A stretch of 64,000 nt of DNA from Polytrichum commune (Eukaryota; Streptophyta; Polytrichopsida; Polytrichales; Polytrichaceae), in NCBI GenBank assembly GCA_950295325.1, contig OX485804.1:66626033-66690032 (forward strand), in the 5' to 3' direction. A program made the position numbers and the translations under genes. Under the pieces are notes generated by a model. That model made no database searches and was not told where the DNA came from. It was given only the letters and a program-made list of their open reading frames with translations. Positions 23,100 through 34,132 of this stretch are shown piece after piece. Position 1 is the first letter of the stretch. Every line of letters starts with the position of its first letter.

Positions 23100-26000
23100 A
23101 AGAGTCGCACTAAAACCCTCAAAATCCGGCGGATAATGCGGCGGATAATCCGAAATGTGTTGATTTTGAGCTCATTGCAAAGTTCACGGTGGGCTTCCAT
23201 GCTGTGGATAGGTGCTCATGAACGTGCATGCTGTGGATAAGTGCTAATGAACGGAAGCATGCACGAACCTTGAAGTATAGCTCCGACTAAGAGTTCTCTC
23301 CACGAATTCAAGAGTGGGAGAAGAGCAAAAAAGGACTGAATTTTGGGGGGTGCGTCCCTTTATACTATCCACCTCCGTTTCTCGGACTTCCTCATTGGAT
23401 GCCTTTCCCGCCTTGTTCTCATATTTTGATTATTTCAAAACCTCCTAACATAATTCCCCGTTTTTTGTTTATAGTGGAAAATGCGCATCTATCAATGCCC
23501 CTCTGATACCCCAGCCGTCATATGACTTAGTCTATGATATTTAATCTTTTTTTTTTTGTCTTTTGTGGATATGACATACGCCGTTGGGAGGAAGGGTGGC
23601 GGCCACATTCATTTTTTCAAGTGTCATGACGGTATATTTTAACCAATATTTTAACTCCATTCAATGCTTTCAAGTGTAAACCTATTTAGGTGGGGTTTGG
23701 GCCATTTGGAGGCTGCAATTATGAAAGGGTTTCCAAGGCTTGAGGCCATTGTCGTGATGAATAAAATTATTTATTTGTCTCCCATAAACCCTAAACCCTA
23801 GAACATTGCTCTATTATCTCGCATGCAAGTGTGGCAATGAGGAACGTATGTGGACGTTGTTAAAGGGATACTAACTACCAATGTGGCGTTTTAGTTCAAT
23901 CTATTAATGATATTTGAATCCATCTTGAAGTTCACTTCAAGTTTACTAATGTGTGGCCTTCGTGGCTCTTCGTGGCGCCAACCATCAAATGACATTGCTA
24001 ATTCCGTGATGAAATAACTACACAAAATATGGGGTGTGTGTTTCATTATATTTAGTGTTGTTACCACTCTACTATGCTCAACATTAATTTTTAAATCTTT
24101 GACAATTATTGTTACACATAAATGTGTCGCTTACCTTCTACTTTCACGTAAATTTTTTCTTTTCACATCCTTCCTAACACTAATTGCAAACATGTAAATT
24201 CCACATATTACCATAGATGATACTTATTGTGAGAGTTTACATTTTATGTCACTAACTTTCATATGGTTATTGATATTTAGTGCATGCGCTTGTATATAGG
24301 GTACCAAACACTAGATATCATATTTTGTGTAGTTGGGTTTTGTAACTTAAGTTATTTGTGATTTGACCTGTCAAAAAAATGTAGTTAACTTTATTTGTTT
24401 AAAAAAATGTTTGACGAAAAATGTAGTGTTGTAGTGTCCCTACAATAAATAACATATTTAGAGTTTGATACAATAAATACGAACGCATCTACTCAATACT
24501 AATACCACTATGAAAGTAAGTAACATCAAATGTAAACTCAAACACTCAATATTATCTATGGTAATATGTTGAAGTTACATGTTTGAATATAGTGTTAGTA
24601 AGGATATGAAAAAAAAATGATAAAGAAAGATCTCCAATATATCTTCCAATATCCTATAACAATATTTGTCAAAAAAATTAAAATTATTGTTGATGGGGGT
24701 AGACTGTCTCATTTTATGTGCCTATGACATGCACCATTGGGAAGAAAATGATATTTGATAAGTGATTTTGAGAACCCATCCTCCACAACTTCACATTGAT
24801 GCATTGCATACAAATTAAATTATGTACTTCCAGGATATTACTCTACTTGGACTCAAATATTATGGTTTATTTCAAATAATATCTTGACAATATATGTGGG
24901 AACATTATGAAACTTCATATAGCCGAAGCCACCAAATACAATAATTTTATGTCATTATGAAGACTTTCACATGAGGACTTATACATTGAAAACAAGGAAT
25001 TGATCACATGACAAATTTGAATAAATTGGCCAACTTTCAATTTGCAACAATAAAATGAGAAAAGCTTTAAAAGAACATGTGACGTTTGTAATGTGTGCAC
25101 ACAACGTTGATCCATTGTCCAACATACAAGTGTGGCAATGGATAACCTATGTGAAAGGCATTAATGGGAATTCCATCACGAATAGGACTTTTTAGTTCAC
25201 TCTTTCAAGGATGTTTGAAACTATCATGAAGTCCATTTGAAATCTAGTATGAAGATCATATATACTATAATCAAGTTATTATACTCTTCTTTTTAGACAG
25301 ACATTGTTATAACTTAATATTGGTTGACATGATCGTGAGCACATATGATTAGGATGTTGTCAAGACAATATACATTTGTATTGGAAACTACAAGCACTAA
25401 GGCCCTGTCATTTAACCTTATGTGCCATTCATTTAAGGCTTGCGGTGTGTAGGGTTTAGGGTTTAGGGTTTAGGTTGGAGGGATCATCGAACATCAAGCT
25501 TAATGCTTAAATGGCTTCATATGATGTTGAACTCCATGGGGTTGCAGTAGATAAATTTGTAATCTTTGTGTATCTCCCATGTACTTCAAATGTCAACTTC
25601 TATGTACTGATATAAATGTTGAATTTAATGCTACTTGGGTGGGTAATATCCATTGTAGGCTAGAGCCTTATCTTCTACGAACTTGGGTTATAGAAATTAC
25701 AATAGAGAGCACTAAACCCTTGACCATGTAAATTGTCACCATATTTTAATTGTTGCACCGTGCAATTGCATTGAGGATTGCAATATACTTATGAAATACT
25801 CCTCTTAGACTTTGTATCGCTCTCATCTTACTCCATATGACTACAATATTCAAATACTAAAACAAATAATGGATTCATTCTATGATGTAAGCAATTCCAA
25901 CGCGGGACCATTGAATTGAACACCATTAAAATCAGAGTTGGTGATGGTGTTAATTATGTGCAATACCTTAGGCTATGTTGCTTTTCGATTTTTGGGCTAA

Positions 26001-26299
26001 GCCGCTATAGATAGCGGCTTAGAAGGCCGGGGCCGGGCTTTGGCGGGCAGGAGGCCGGGTGGCCGCTAGGCGCCAAGTGTGCACCCCAGAAGCCTCGGGT
26101 AGCCACCATCACCAATAAGGTGTTGACACATGGCAGGGTGGCTGCCCGCGAGGCTTGTGAGCCGTAGATGGGCTCGGGGCGCTCCCATGGCCCAGATTGG
26201 GTCCCATGGCGACCCTTCGCTTTGTCTATTTAACTCCCTCCGCGCCAAGCTCCCTCCTTCCTCTCCCTCATTTCTCACCTTGTCGTGAAGCGGCGCCTC
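23100..26299. other. Central intergenic region of the giant element, AT-rich
   Basis: About 3.2 kb without a gene. It holds a short telomere-like run of three TTTAGGG units (about 25449-25473), an ACCCTAAACCCTA run (about 23788) and a GC-rich block (26020-26220) with the palindromic AAGCCGCTATAGATAGCGGCTT (22 bp, spanning about 25994-26015). No open frame above 70 codons looks real. Confidence 0.5.
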
Positions 26300-27198
26300 C
26301 GCCTAACGCCGCTTCCCACATTCTCTCTCTCATTCCTTTCCACCTCTCTGATTCTTGTAACCCTCTTCTCTCATTCTCTCTTTTTCTTGTAAGGGTTTAG
26401 GAGTGATTGTAGAGTGTGTTTAGGGGTTGGGGAAGTGTTTTTGTGTAGAAATATGCGCATTGAGTGATTTCAGGGTGTGTATGTTGATTAGGAGTGTTGT
26501 TTTGTTTAAAAATACAAGCATTGAGTGATTTCAGAGTGTGTTTGTTGGTTAGGACTGCAAGCGGCGCCTTTCGACTTACACTCATTCTCTCATTCTCTCA
26601 TTCTCTCATTCTCTCATTCTCTCATACTCTCCTTCTCTCTTCTCTCATTCTTCTCGCCGTCTCTCATTCTCTCTTCTTCTTGTAAGGGTTTAGGAGTGAT
26701 TGTAGTAGGGTAGTGTTTTTGTGTAAAAGTATCCGCATTGAGTGATTTCATAGTGTGTTTGTTGTTTAGGAGTGTTGTTTTGTTTAAAAATACGAGCATT
26801 GAGTGATTTCAGAGTGTGTTTTTGTTTTAAAGTGCGCCGTTGTAGTGATTTCAGAGTGCTTTTGTTGTTTTGAAGTGTGTGTGAGTTGTTTGTGAAATCT
26901 AGTGAGTGGAATTCTAGTGAGTGTTAGTGATATCTGAGTGTTCAGGTGTAATCAGATTCTAAGAATCAGATTCGCAAAACCTATTCGCAAAACAACATCA
27001 GATTGGCAGAGCTTGCATCAAGGTAACTTATCTCATTCAACATAACCTGCTTCTTAGCCTTTAGGGTCTTCATGCATATACAATGCATAAGCATTGTATA
27101 TGCAGCGTAAAACATTATGGGTGAATATTGAAACACTACGGTTTCGGTAGACGCCCGAAACCTCTATATAAAACCCCAAACCCATAAAGAATTAACTG
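26300..27198 (+). promoter_or_regulatory. Probable promoter and 5' leader of the ParB/MTase/HAD gene
   Basis: Pyrimidine-rich CTCATT runs at 26316-26390 and 26570-26670 resemble plant core-promoter or 5'-leader pyrimidine patches. Between and after them a unit with GCATTGAGTGATTTCA recurs at least four times (about 26456-26815). A TATATAAAA sequence lies at about 27163. CTTACAG directly precedes the ATG at 27763, so a spliced leader is likely. The exact start site cannot be told. Confidence 0.35.
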
Positions 27199-27371
27199 GA
27201 CCGACCCAAACTCTGCAGCTGGTTGGGTTCGAACGACCCAAAACCTGCAGCCGGTTTGGGTCGCTCGACCCAAACTCTGCAGCTGGTTTGGGTCGCTCGA
27301 CCCAAACTCTGCAGCTGGTTTGGGTCGCTCGACCGAAACTATGCAGCTGGTTTGGGTCGCTCGACCCAAAC
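27199..27371. repeat. Palindrome cluster, centre CT, 32-bp period
   Basis: Full sites start at 27254, 27286, 27318 (one mismatch) and 27350, spaced by a CTCTGCAGCTG-type linker. A variant with centre AA is at about 27222. All four full sites share centre CT. Confidence 0.85.
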
Positions 27372-27629
27372 TCTGCAACCTACAAATCCAATATCCCAAG
27401 ATAAACATCCTTCCCACCATCAACAAGAAATTATATTCAAATGGCTATAATTTGAAATCGTCTGATATTTGCTGGCATGTCCACATACGTCCAGCGCGGC
27501 TCTAGAAGGTCACCAAAAATTGCTCTCATGTTGGATAATTTGACCACTACACAATATTCAATATATTCATATTCTTAAGACCCGAACTCTACCAATAATT
27601 CTTATACGATTAGGCTATTCGAGGCTTGG

Positions 27630-27737
27630 GTTTGGGTCGGTCGACCCAAACCTATTCATGATGGCCAGTAGAGCACCCTTCAATTCGCACTGATGTTCAA
27701 TCCAAGTTGAAAAACTTTGGGTCGATCGACCTAAACT
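27630..27737. repeat. Two isolated palindromes just upstream of the ParB-gene start
   Basis: One exact site with centre GT is at 27630-27651. A second with centre AT and one mismatch is at about 27715-27737, ending 25 bases before the ATG. Confidence 0.8.
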
Positions 27738-27762
27738 AACAATTTTGTTTCTGGACTTACAG

Positions 27763-29112
27763 ATGGCCACTAAAAAGAGACCTGGAGAGAGGTGGTTCAT
27801 GCTCGCCCCAGACCACCTTTGGGAGGAGTACGAAACTCCACAGGACGACTCATACGTCCCAAAGGATGGGATTGTTCTTGCGTGGTCCGTTCAGGTTGTG
27901 AAAGCCTCCCAGTACAAGCTCTTGTTCGTGGTGAAAGTGGGGACCCACGAGCAACACACCTGGGCAACGCTGACGGGATGGGAGGTTGCTTCCGTCCAAG
28001 CTCTCGGGGAGCACGTTGACGTTATTCTAGAGAACTCCGCAGTGCAGAACGTGCATATGTTCATGCACCAATTCTCCGAGGCTTTCGACCCCCTATACGC
28101 CAAGGAGACGTGCGTTGACCCGGAGATAATAAAACCGGAGACCATCTTCATAGATGGCACTGTATCGAACACCAAGGTCGCTAGCAGGTTCACAAAACTG
28201 AAACAAGCGATCACGGTTTTGAATAAAGCGTTGCAAAGCAAACCAAAAACGCAACAACCTGTCAGGCGGAAGGCCAAGACAGAAGAAGGAGCAGGTTCCT
28301 CCAGACCCCAATCTGTGAGGATTCCGCTGGCGGTTCCGGCAGATTCTAGAAGACCGAGCACTACCTCGACTCCGGCTGACAGCGAGACGCCAACTCCTTC
28401 AGGAAGCCGGCTGACGACCCCCTCCGGGAGCCGGCAGACGACCCCGTCGAAAAGGGCAAGAGAGTCATCAGTCATGACCACCGAGCCAGTTTCGCCAGAG
28501 TTGCGGATGCCCAAGCCTGGCCAAGAGGTTGATGCTGGGGAAATTCAAAAAATCAACGACAATTTTGAGACGAAATGCCTCCATTGCTTCTTCATGGGCA
28601 GGGACTTCAAGTTCGAGGTGAACATTGCACAATGCCACCTTGCGCCACCTGAAAAGTGTGTCCGAGCCAAGGAGGATGCCTATGTCGACTGGATGGTCGC
28701 TCAAATCTTGGGAGGGCAGTTCAAGGACGACAGGCAGACAATTGTCGTGATGCCCCAGGGGCTAAAAAGAATGCCTACGGCTGATATGTGGCCGGCGATT
28801 TCTAAAGGAGATTTCTGGCTGATTGACGGCCAGCACAGTGTAGAGGCCTCCAAAAAAATCCAGCTGATGACTGAATGGGACGACCCCAACAACCAGAAGG
28901 AGAAGCTGAAGGTATGGAAGGCACTGGTGGTTTGGTCGGACAACGAGACCGTCCTCAGTGACATCTCCAGGTTTTTCAACATGGGGAATAAAAAGAGGGC
29001 GTATCAGGCATCCTGGATTAGGAATATAATGGCCTCGAGGGATGTGTGGGAGTTCTACGGCAGGCCGCCCAAGGAAAGGGAGAATGCAAAAGACAAGAAC
29101 CCAAAATGGGAG
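27763..29112 (+). CDS. Exon 1 of the ParB/MTase/HAD gene: ParB-like domain
   Basis: The ATG at 27763 follows CTTACAG. The exon encodes 450 residues and ends in phase 0 at a consensus donor (GAG, then GTGAGTAAG). An N-terminal region of about 165 residues (unrecognised) precedes a Ser/Thr/Pro-rich linker (about residues 170-245) and a globular part with KGDFWLIDGQHSVEASKKI at about residues 348-366. That is the IDGxxRxEAxKxL signature of ParB/Srx-fold nuclease-like domains, with the usual Arg replaced by Ser. In phages and bacteria ParB-like domains are often fused to DNA methylases, the arrangement seen here in the next exons. Its biochemical role in this element is unknown. The exon is free of stops. 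Confidence 0.7.
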
Positions 29113-29120
29113 GTGAGTAA

Positions 29121-29414
29121 GTTTGGGTCGATCGACCCAAACTCTTGTATTGTTTTATTTTCTTCCCAAGTTTTGTAGTTTGGGTCGATCGACCCAAACT
29201 CTTGGATTCATCAGATTTAAAGTTTGGGTCGATTGACCCAAACTATTGGCATGTTTTATAGTCTTCATCAGATTTAAAGTTTGGGTCGATCGACCCAAAC
29301 TATTGGCATGTTTTATAGTCTTCATCAGATTTAAAGTTTGGGTCGATCGACCCAAACTATTGGCATGTCTTATAGTCTTCATCAGATTTAAAGTTTGGGT
29401 CGATCGACCCAAAC
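29121..29414. repeat. Six palindromes filling intron 1, centre AT
   Basis: Sites start at 29121, 29178, 29222, 29279, 29336 and 29393. The third has centre AT with a one-base mismatch (GATTGAC). The last four follow a 57-58 bp period with a linker of the type TATTGGCATGTTTTATAG. The first site begins 8 bases after the GT of the intron. Confidence 0.9.
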
Positions 29415-29506
29415 TATTGGCATGTCTTAAACTGCTGTTCCATTTTTTTCATGATGTGTTCTCTAACATATGTTCTTGACTTCATGTTCAAGACTTCAAA
29501 TACCAG

Positions 29507-29817
29507 ATGATCAATAAATTCTCCTCTATTGACAACGCTAGCCACAAGCAAAAAAAATATAACGAGCTAAGAGGAGAAATCTACTTGATCACAGCGTCCG
29601 ACTCCGTGTGGACAAAATGGAAGACTGTCTTCGAAAAACACGAGACGGGAGACCTCATCGATCCCGACACCGGTATTCTGTACAACCAGACTGCGCGCTT
29701 CAAGCAAATGAAGCCACTAGTGAGGGAGTTCTTTAGAGCTCTTCAAGGTCTCTCGGAGACAGAGGTGGGAAAGGCGGCGTCCCACATCCTCCACGTGGAG
29801 CCGACGGCAAAGAGATG
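29507..29817 (+). CDS. Exon 2, first part, of the ParB/MTase/HAD gene
   Basis: The acceptor TACCAG (29501-29506) leads into an exon that begins with a Met codon. This first 311 bp encodes a lysine-rich helical segment (ITASDSVWTKWKTVF, GLSETEVGKAASHI). The coding run is broken at 29817 by a 2954-bp element and resumes at 32777. With one AGATG copy kept, the two parts make one 1317-bp exon (439 codons) with no frame change. Confidence 0.7.
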
Positions 29818-32771
29818 TGTGAGCGAAAAATCTCACTCACATGTAAATACCGAAAAATTAATCGAAAAAAAGGTTAATAAGGGTAAAGGGTTAATAAGAA
29901 TAAAAGGAGGGGTCATGACGATGACCGTTATTTATTGAATGATATTTACACGAATAGCTCAGGAGGATGGGTAAGCGCCGGTCGGTTGGGTACTAATTTC
30001 ATGCCTAGGATTCACTAGCCAAGTCATGTGTAAGACACTAAACGGTCAAACGAACTCAATGGGAATCGAACCCGGACCGCTTAAGTGTCGTACAACTTCC
30101 CTCTCTCAACCAACTGAGGAAACATGACTTGGTGGCCACAACCACAACGATTCACAACTTATACCATAACATGAGCGTGATTACTTGGTAACAATGATGG
30201 TGGATTACTTTGTCTTATCTATCTATCTATCTATCCATCTATCTATCTATGAGTTTTAATTATCTATGAGGCTAGGGGGAGAGGAAGTCAATGGAAGAAA
30301 AAGGAAGTGGGGTTGCAAGAGGGAGAGGCCAAGGGAAAAGGTCTCAACCCGTTTTTTCCTCGGGCGGCCCGAAAGATGCCGGGCAACCCGGGAAAAAAGG
30401 TAGAGGTTGGAGGGGTATCGGGAGGTAGGAGGTAGAGAGCTCATTATGCATGTTTAGAGGTAGAGGAGGAGGGAGAAGGTGAGAGGGCGAAGCCCTGCTC
30501 CGTTGAGTATAATGCATGTTGGTGAGTAGAGAAGAGAGAGAGGAGCTAGGAGGGCGAAGCCCTGCCAAAATGGTGAGAGAGTGGGAGAGGGGGTCACAGG
30601 GAAGTGTTGTCCCGGATGGAAGAGAAGAGATCACTGTGGGGTGAGGATCATCATGGCATGTGGGAAGGCCTAGTGTCCTTGGTAAGTAGCAGTACAGAGT
30701 CGAGCACGGAGGCACACCAACTTCCAGATGGGATCCCTGGCCTCGGTTCAATGGTCTCTGCTGTCTGTGGATGCCGCCAGAGGAGGAGCTGGAAGGGATG
30801 ATGATGGGGTTTGTAAGAGGGCGGCACCGGAATGAGATCAGAGATGAGCAACGGGATCCACTCCATGATCAGGCACGACCAACGAGGAGAAAGGGGAGCA
30901 CTCAGGGTGACAGGTTCTTTTGGGAATGGCTCTATAGCCATTCTGCACACTAACCCCTTTCAAGTTTTGAACGTCAAGCACACCCAATCCATACGAACAC
31001 AGTAACCACAATAAACTTGTGCCGATTGCTATGTCTTCATGTCGCGTAACGTAGGTAGATCCGAGTAGGCTGAGCTGGTAGGCTAGTGGATTGCATGGGA
31101 TGCATTGCGCACTCTAGACAAAGTGAAGAGGGAAATGGGTATTAGTGGGTTGCTTCTGTGGGGGTCTCGCAATGGCCTGTGTTGATCGTTGGAGCCTGCA
31201 CAGAATGAGGACGTGCTTGACGGAATGTGATTGGAATAGAAGTGGGTCGCAAGTGTTGGAACTTAGGTGGGAATCCACAGGAGGAAAACGAAGTATGGGG
31301 GCAAGTGGAGGCCAGTAGGGTAGCGAGTCGCTTGTTCCTTTAAACGCCGCCCCCGTGCCGGTCCACTTCGGCAGCGCAGAGGCAACAAGATTCGATTGAT
31401 AGCGAAGTAGCGGGGCATACCCGGAGCAAGGGGGTTAGAGAGAGCGGATACCACTAGTAGGAGGAATTTTCTTGAGTATGGCTTAATTTTAGTGATCCGT
31501 TGAGAAGATCGCGAGAGGTCGTGGAGGTCATGGAGGCCGGCACTACGGTGCAGAGAAATCGCCTAGGTCCCAAAGTGATGAAGGAGCGCATCTGTGCCGA
31601 CCGGCGCTTCCGATCCTCCGTTCCAGTGCCTCGTAGGTCCCAAGGGCATTAGAAGGGTCCCCCATTCTCTTCCGTTGGCGTGAGGTAAGGCGACCGAGCT
31701 CATCGCGGGTCAAGACAATTTGCATAAACGACTCACTCCGTGGTGGTTGCTAATCAAACTTAGGAAATCAGAGTCGTATAAGGGTTTGGAGAACTGAGAA
31801 GTCTCATTTCTTCTCTTCATCGTCAGGTGACATTCTGGGGGGGAATATGCAAGAAGGGGTTTCGCAATCAAATGACCCAAGGTTGTACTCGGTGCGGGAA
31901 ATGAGTCCCGCTTAACTCAGCATGGATAGCTGGTGAAGAAGTACACACAGCTCGCCTAATTCGGTGTCTCCTCCCAGGGATTGTTTTGATGGTGTTAGGA
32001 TTGGGTGTTTCACTGATGTGGGAGTGGGTTTTGGTGGCCACTGATAGGAATCGGGATCTTCCGGTGAATCCAAACGAAGCGGGTGAACGTGGATTTTGAT
32101 GGGAGAGACTGTAGGAACGCTCTCTCAACGAATTGGGAGCCACAGGTGGAGTCTTCCCGGGTTCACTCAGCACGGTTGCAAGGGCAGGACTAGGCCAGGA
32201 AGGTGCACTTCGAGCGGGGCTTCAGGTGAACCATGGAGCGGGGGCCAAGCAGGGCGAAGGACATCAGGTGCAACACTGCGATGACTTCTCAGAGGCTGAG
32301 CGGCAGTGGCATCACTTCCAACACTAATGCAGCTGCCAGGACATGGGTTGATACTAAGGGCGGACCAACGGCCAACCATTCCTCTGTGAGGCATTAGTTA
32401 AGTAGTGGCTAGTGCCAAACTAACTTAGATAAGGCTCAAGTCAGTTGTGAGTAGGAAGCAATAGAAGGAATGACATCGCAGAAGGTAAGGGTAGAATTGG
32501 TACTGGAGTTAGATTCCCCTCTAGTGGGGGAATGGAGCAATTAGGACAGGGTGTGGAATGAACTCAATGGATTAGGCGAAAATTGATAGGTTATGGACAA
32601 AGAGCATTTGTGAATGCTTGTTTGGTTAATAAGTAAAGAAAGGTGTTATATACACCACTTCTTCCAAACACCTCCCCCTTGCTTGCACTTGTGACTTGAA
32701 GATTGAATGTAGCTCATGATCCCTCACCCGGACTAGGACGCAATTGAAGGGTGAGGGGGATTTGGCTCACA
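29818..32771. mobile_element. LTR-like element in exon 2, TSD AGATG
   Basis: It begins TGTGAGCGAAAAATCTCAC and ends GGATTTGGCTCACA, with AGATG at 29813-29817 and 32772-32776. The last 50 bases match the reverse complement of the first 50 of the 7006-8788 element (shared CACCCGGACTAGGACGC). It is therefore a larger relative in the opposite orientation. It contains a tRNA-like segment, an ATCT microsatellite (about 30216-30250) and no recognisable protein gene. Confidence 0.75.
30046..30122 (-). other. tRNA-like segment (A and B box) inside the LTR-like element
   Basis: On the minus strand TCAGTTGGTTGAGAG resembles a Pol III A box (tRNA D-arm), and GGGTTCGATTCCC, about 40 bases on, matches the B box/T-arm. 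The acceptor stem does not pair convincingly. A tRNA relic or SINE head is more likely than a working tRNA gene. Confidence 0.45.
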
Positions 32772-32776
32772 AGATG

Positions 32777-33782
32777 CTGGGTTCACCCAAAGATCGTCTT
32801 CACGAAGCCAAAGATCTTCGTCCCTTCATGCTACACCTTGAAGGAATGGACGGAGAACAGGAAGAAGAAGACGACCATTGTCCAAGAGCTGCACAAGCTG
32901 GTGCCCGAGGAGAAGCTCATCGTGGACGGAGAGGTTGACGAGGCGCACTGGAGGGCATTCAAAGCCGAGTACAAGTTCACCAGTGCGTCCATGGCGGCAC
33001 TCATGAGGGAGGCGGGAGACGACTTCCTCAGGTCCAAGTTCGTGAAGGGGGGGAGGAACCGGGCGCTTCCCGAACACTCCGCGCGTGCCTTCTCCAACTT
33101 TATAAAGGAGAAGAAGATCGTCAGGTTCGAGGGCGAAGCTCACTTCAACTTGGTCTCCCTCGAACCTCTAAAGATCCAAGGTTGGCCGGGCTCTGAGTCC
33201 AGGATGGCGATCAGGACTGCAGCTGGGGACCGCTTCCCCTTCGGAATGATAGACTTCAGGAACATTCTTGGAGCCTCATTCGAGGGGACAATGAGCACCC
33301 CGTTTTACGAGCCGTTCTTCACCAAGTTCGTGGACTACGCCAGCCCCAAATTCAGGGAGGTCGACGTCTGGTTGTGGATTGTCGAGGACAGGAGGGCGAA
33401 GCAGGTGTACGAGATCGTGCGTAAATTGCAACCAGAGTACGCCGTCTCAAAATCTCATTACGTTGCTGCACCGGCGGAGGGGGCGTACAGCTCATTGAAA
33501 GACAAGAAGACGAAGATAGTCTGTGTGCTGTGCTTGTACTTCGTGTACAAAGCTGAGCTGCTGAAGGTGCCAAACCATCCTATAGCCCGGATGGAAAAGC
33601 TTTTCCAAGTCCCAGAAGGGTTGGGCACCAGCAGGAGCTTGTACGACGAGGCGAAGTACGCCAACTACCCCGCGGATGAGCTGAGGATGGATTTTTACCT
33701 GCGGATGATGAGGACCCTCACGAAGAGGGGGGACTTCATCTTCAACGTCTTTGGGGGCTCCAAACCGATTTTTGCAGCAATG
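32777..33782 (+). CDS. Exon 2, second part: N4/N6 DNA-methylase-like region
   Basis: This in-frame continuation of exon 2 ends in phase 0 at ATG, then GTAAGA. Near its end lies RGDFIFNVFGGSKPIFAAM, which resembles the FGGSGTT motif I (SAM-binding) of the N-4/N-6 DNA methylase family. In that permuted class the catalytic DPPY motif lies upstream. The equivalent place here (FGMIDFRNILG, about 33240-33270) has no DPPY, and other landmarks such as WLWIVEDRR and YSSLKDKKTKIVCVLCLYFVY keep the alternating strand-helix look of a methylase. I infer a methylase-like domain that may have lost catalysis. A distant family match by eye only. Confidence 0.55.
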
Positions 33783-33815
33783 GTAAGAAACTAACCTCGT
33801 CGATCTATATGCCTG

Positions 33816-34050
33816 GTTTGGGTCGAGCGACCCAAACTATGGGCATGCTTGGTTTGGGTCGCTCGACCCAAACTAGGGGCAGACACAGTTTGGGTCGTTC
33901 GACCCAAACTAGAGCAGGCACAGTTTGGGTCGCTCGACCCAAACTAGGGGCAGACACAGTTTGGGTCGTTCGACCCAAACTAGAGCAGGCACAGTTTGGG
34001 TCGTTCGACCCAAACTAGAGCAGGCACAGTTTGGGTCGCTCGACCCAAAC
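33816..34050. repeat. Seven palindromes filling intron 2, mixed centres
   Basis: Sites start at 33816, 33852, 33888, 33923, 33959, 33994 and 34029, with a 35-36 bp period. Centres are AG, CT, TT, CT, TT, TT and CT. The linker is AGGGGCAGACACA or AGAGCAGGCACA. Confidence 0.9.
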
Positions 34051-34132
34051 TAAGTATTCTTGTTTTGTTTTGGGTGTTATTTTTGCTTATTCTTCATTTG
34101 TGATCCTAATATTATTGATTTGGATTGTGCAG

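Noticed and set aside
25447-25475. Interstitial telomere
   Set aside because: Only three TTTAGGG units; too short to mean a former chromosome end.
27763-33782. Bacterial contamination or recent bacterial transfer as source of the ParB/methylase gene
   Set aside because: Consensus GT-AG introns, a eukaryotic HAD fusion and diverged copies nearby show a resident eukaryotic family.
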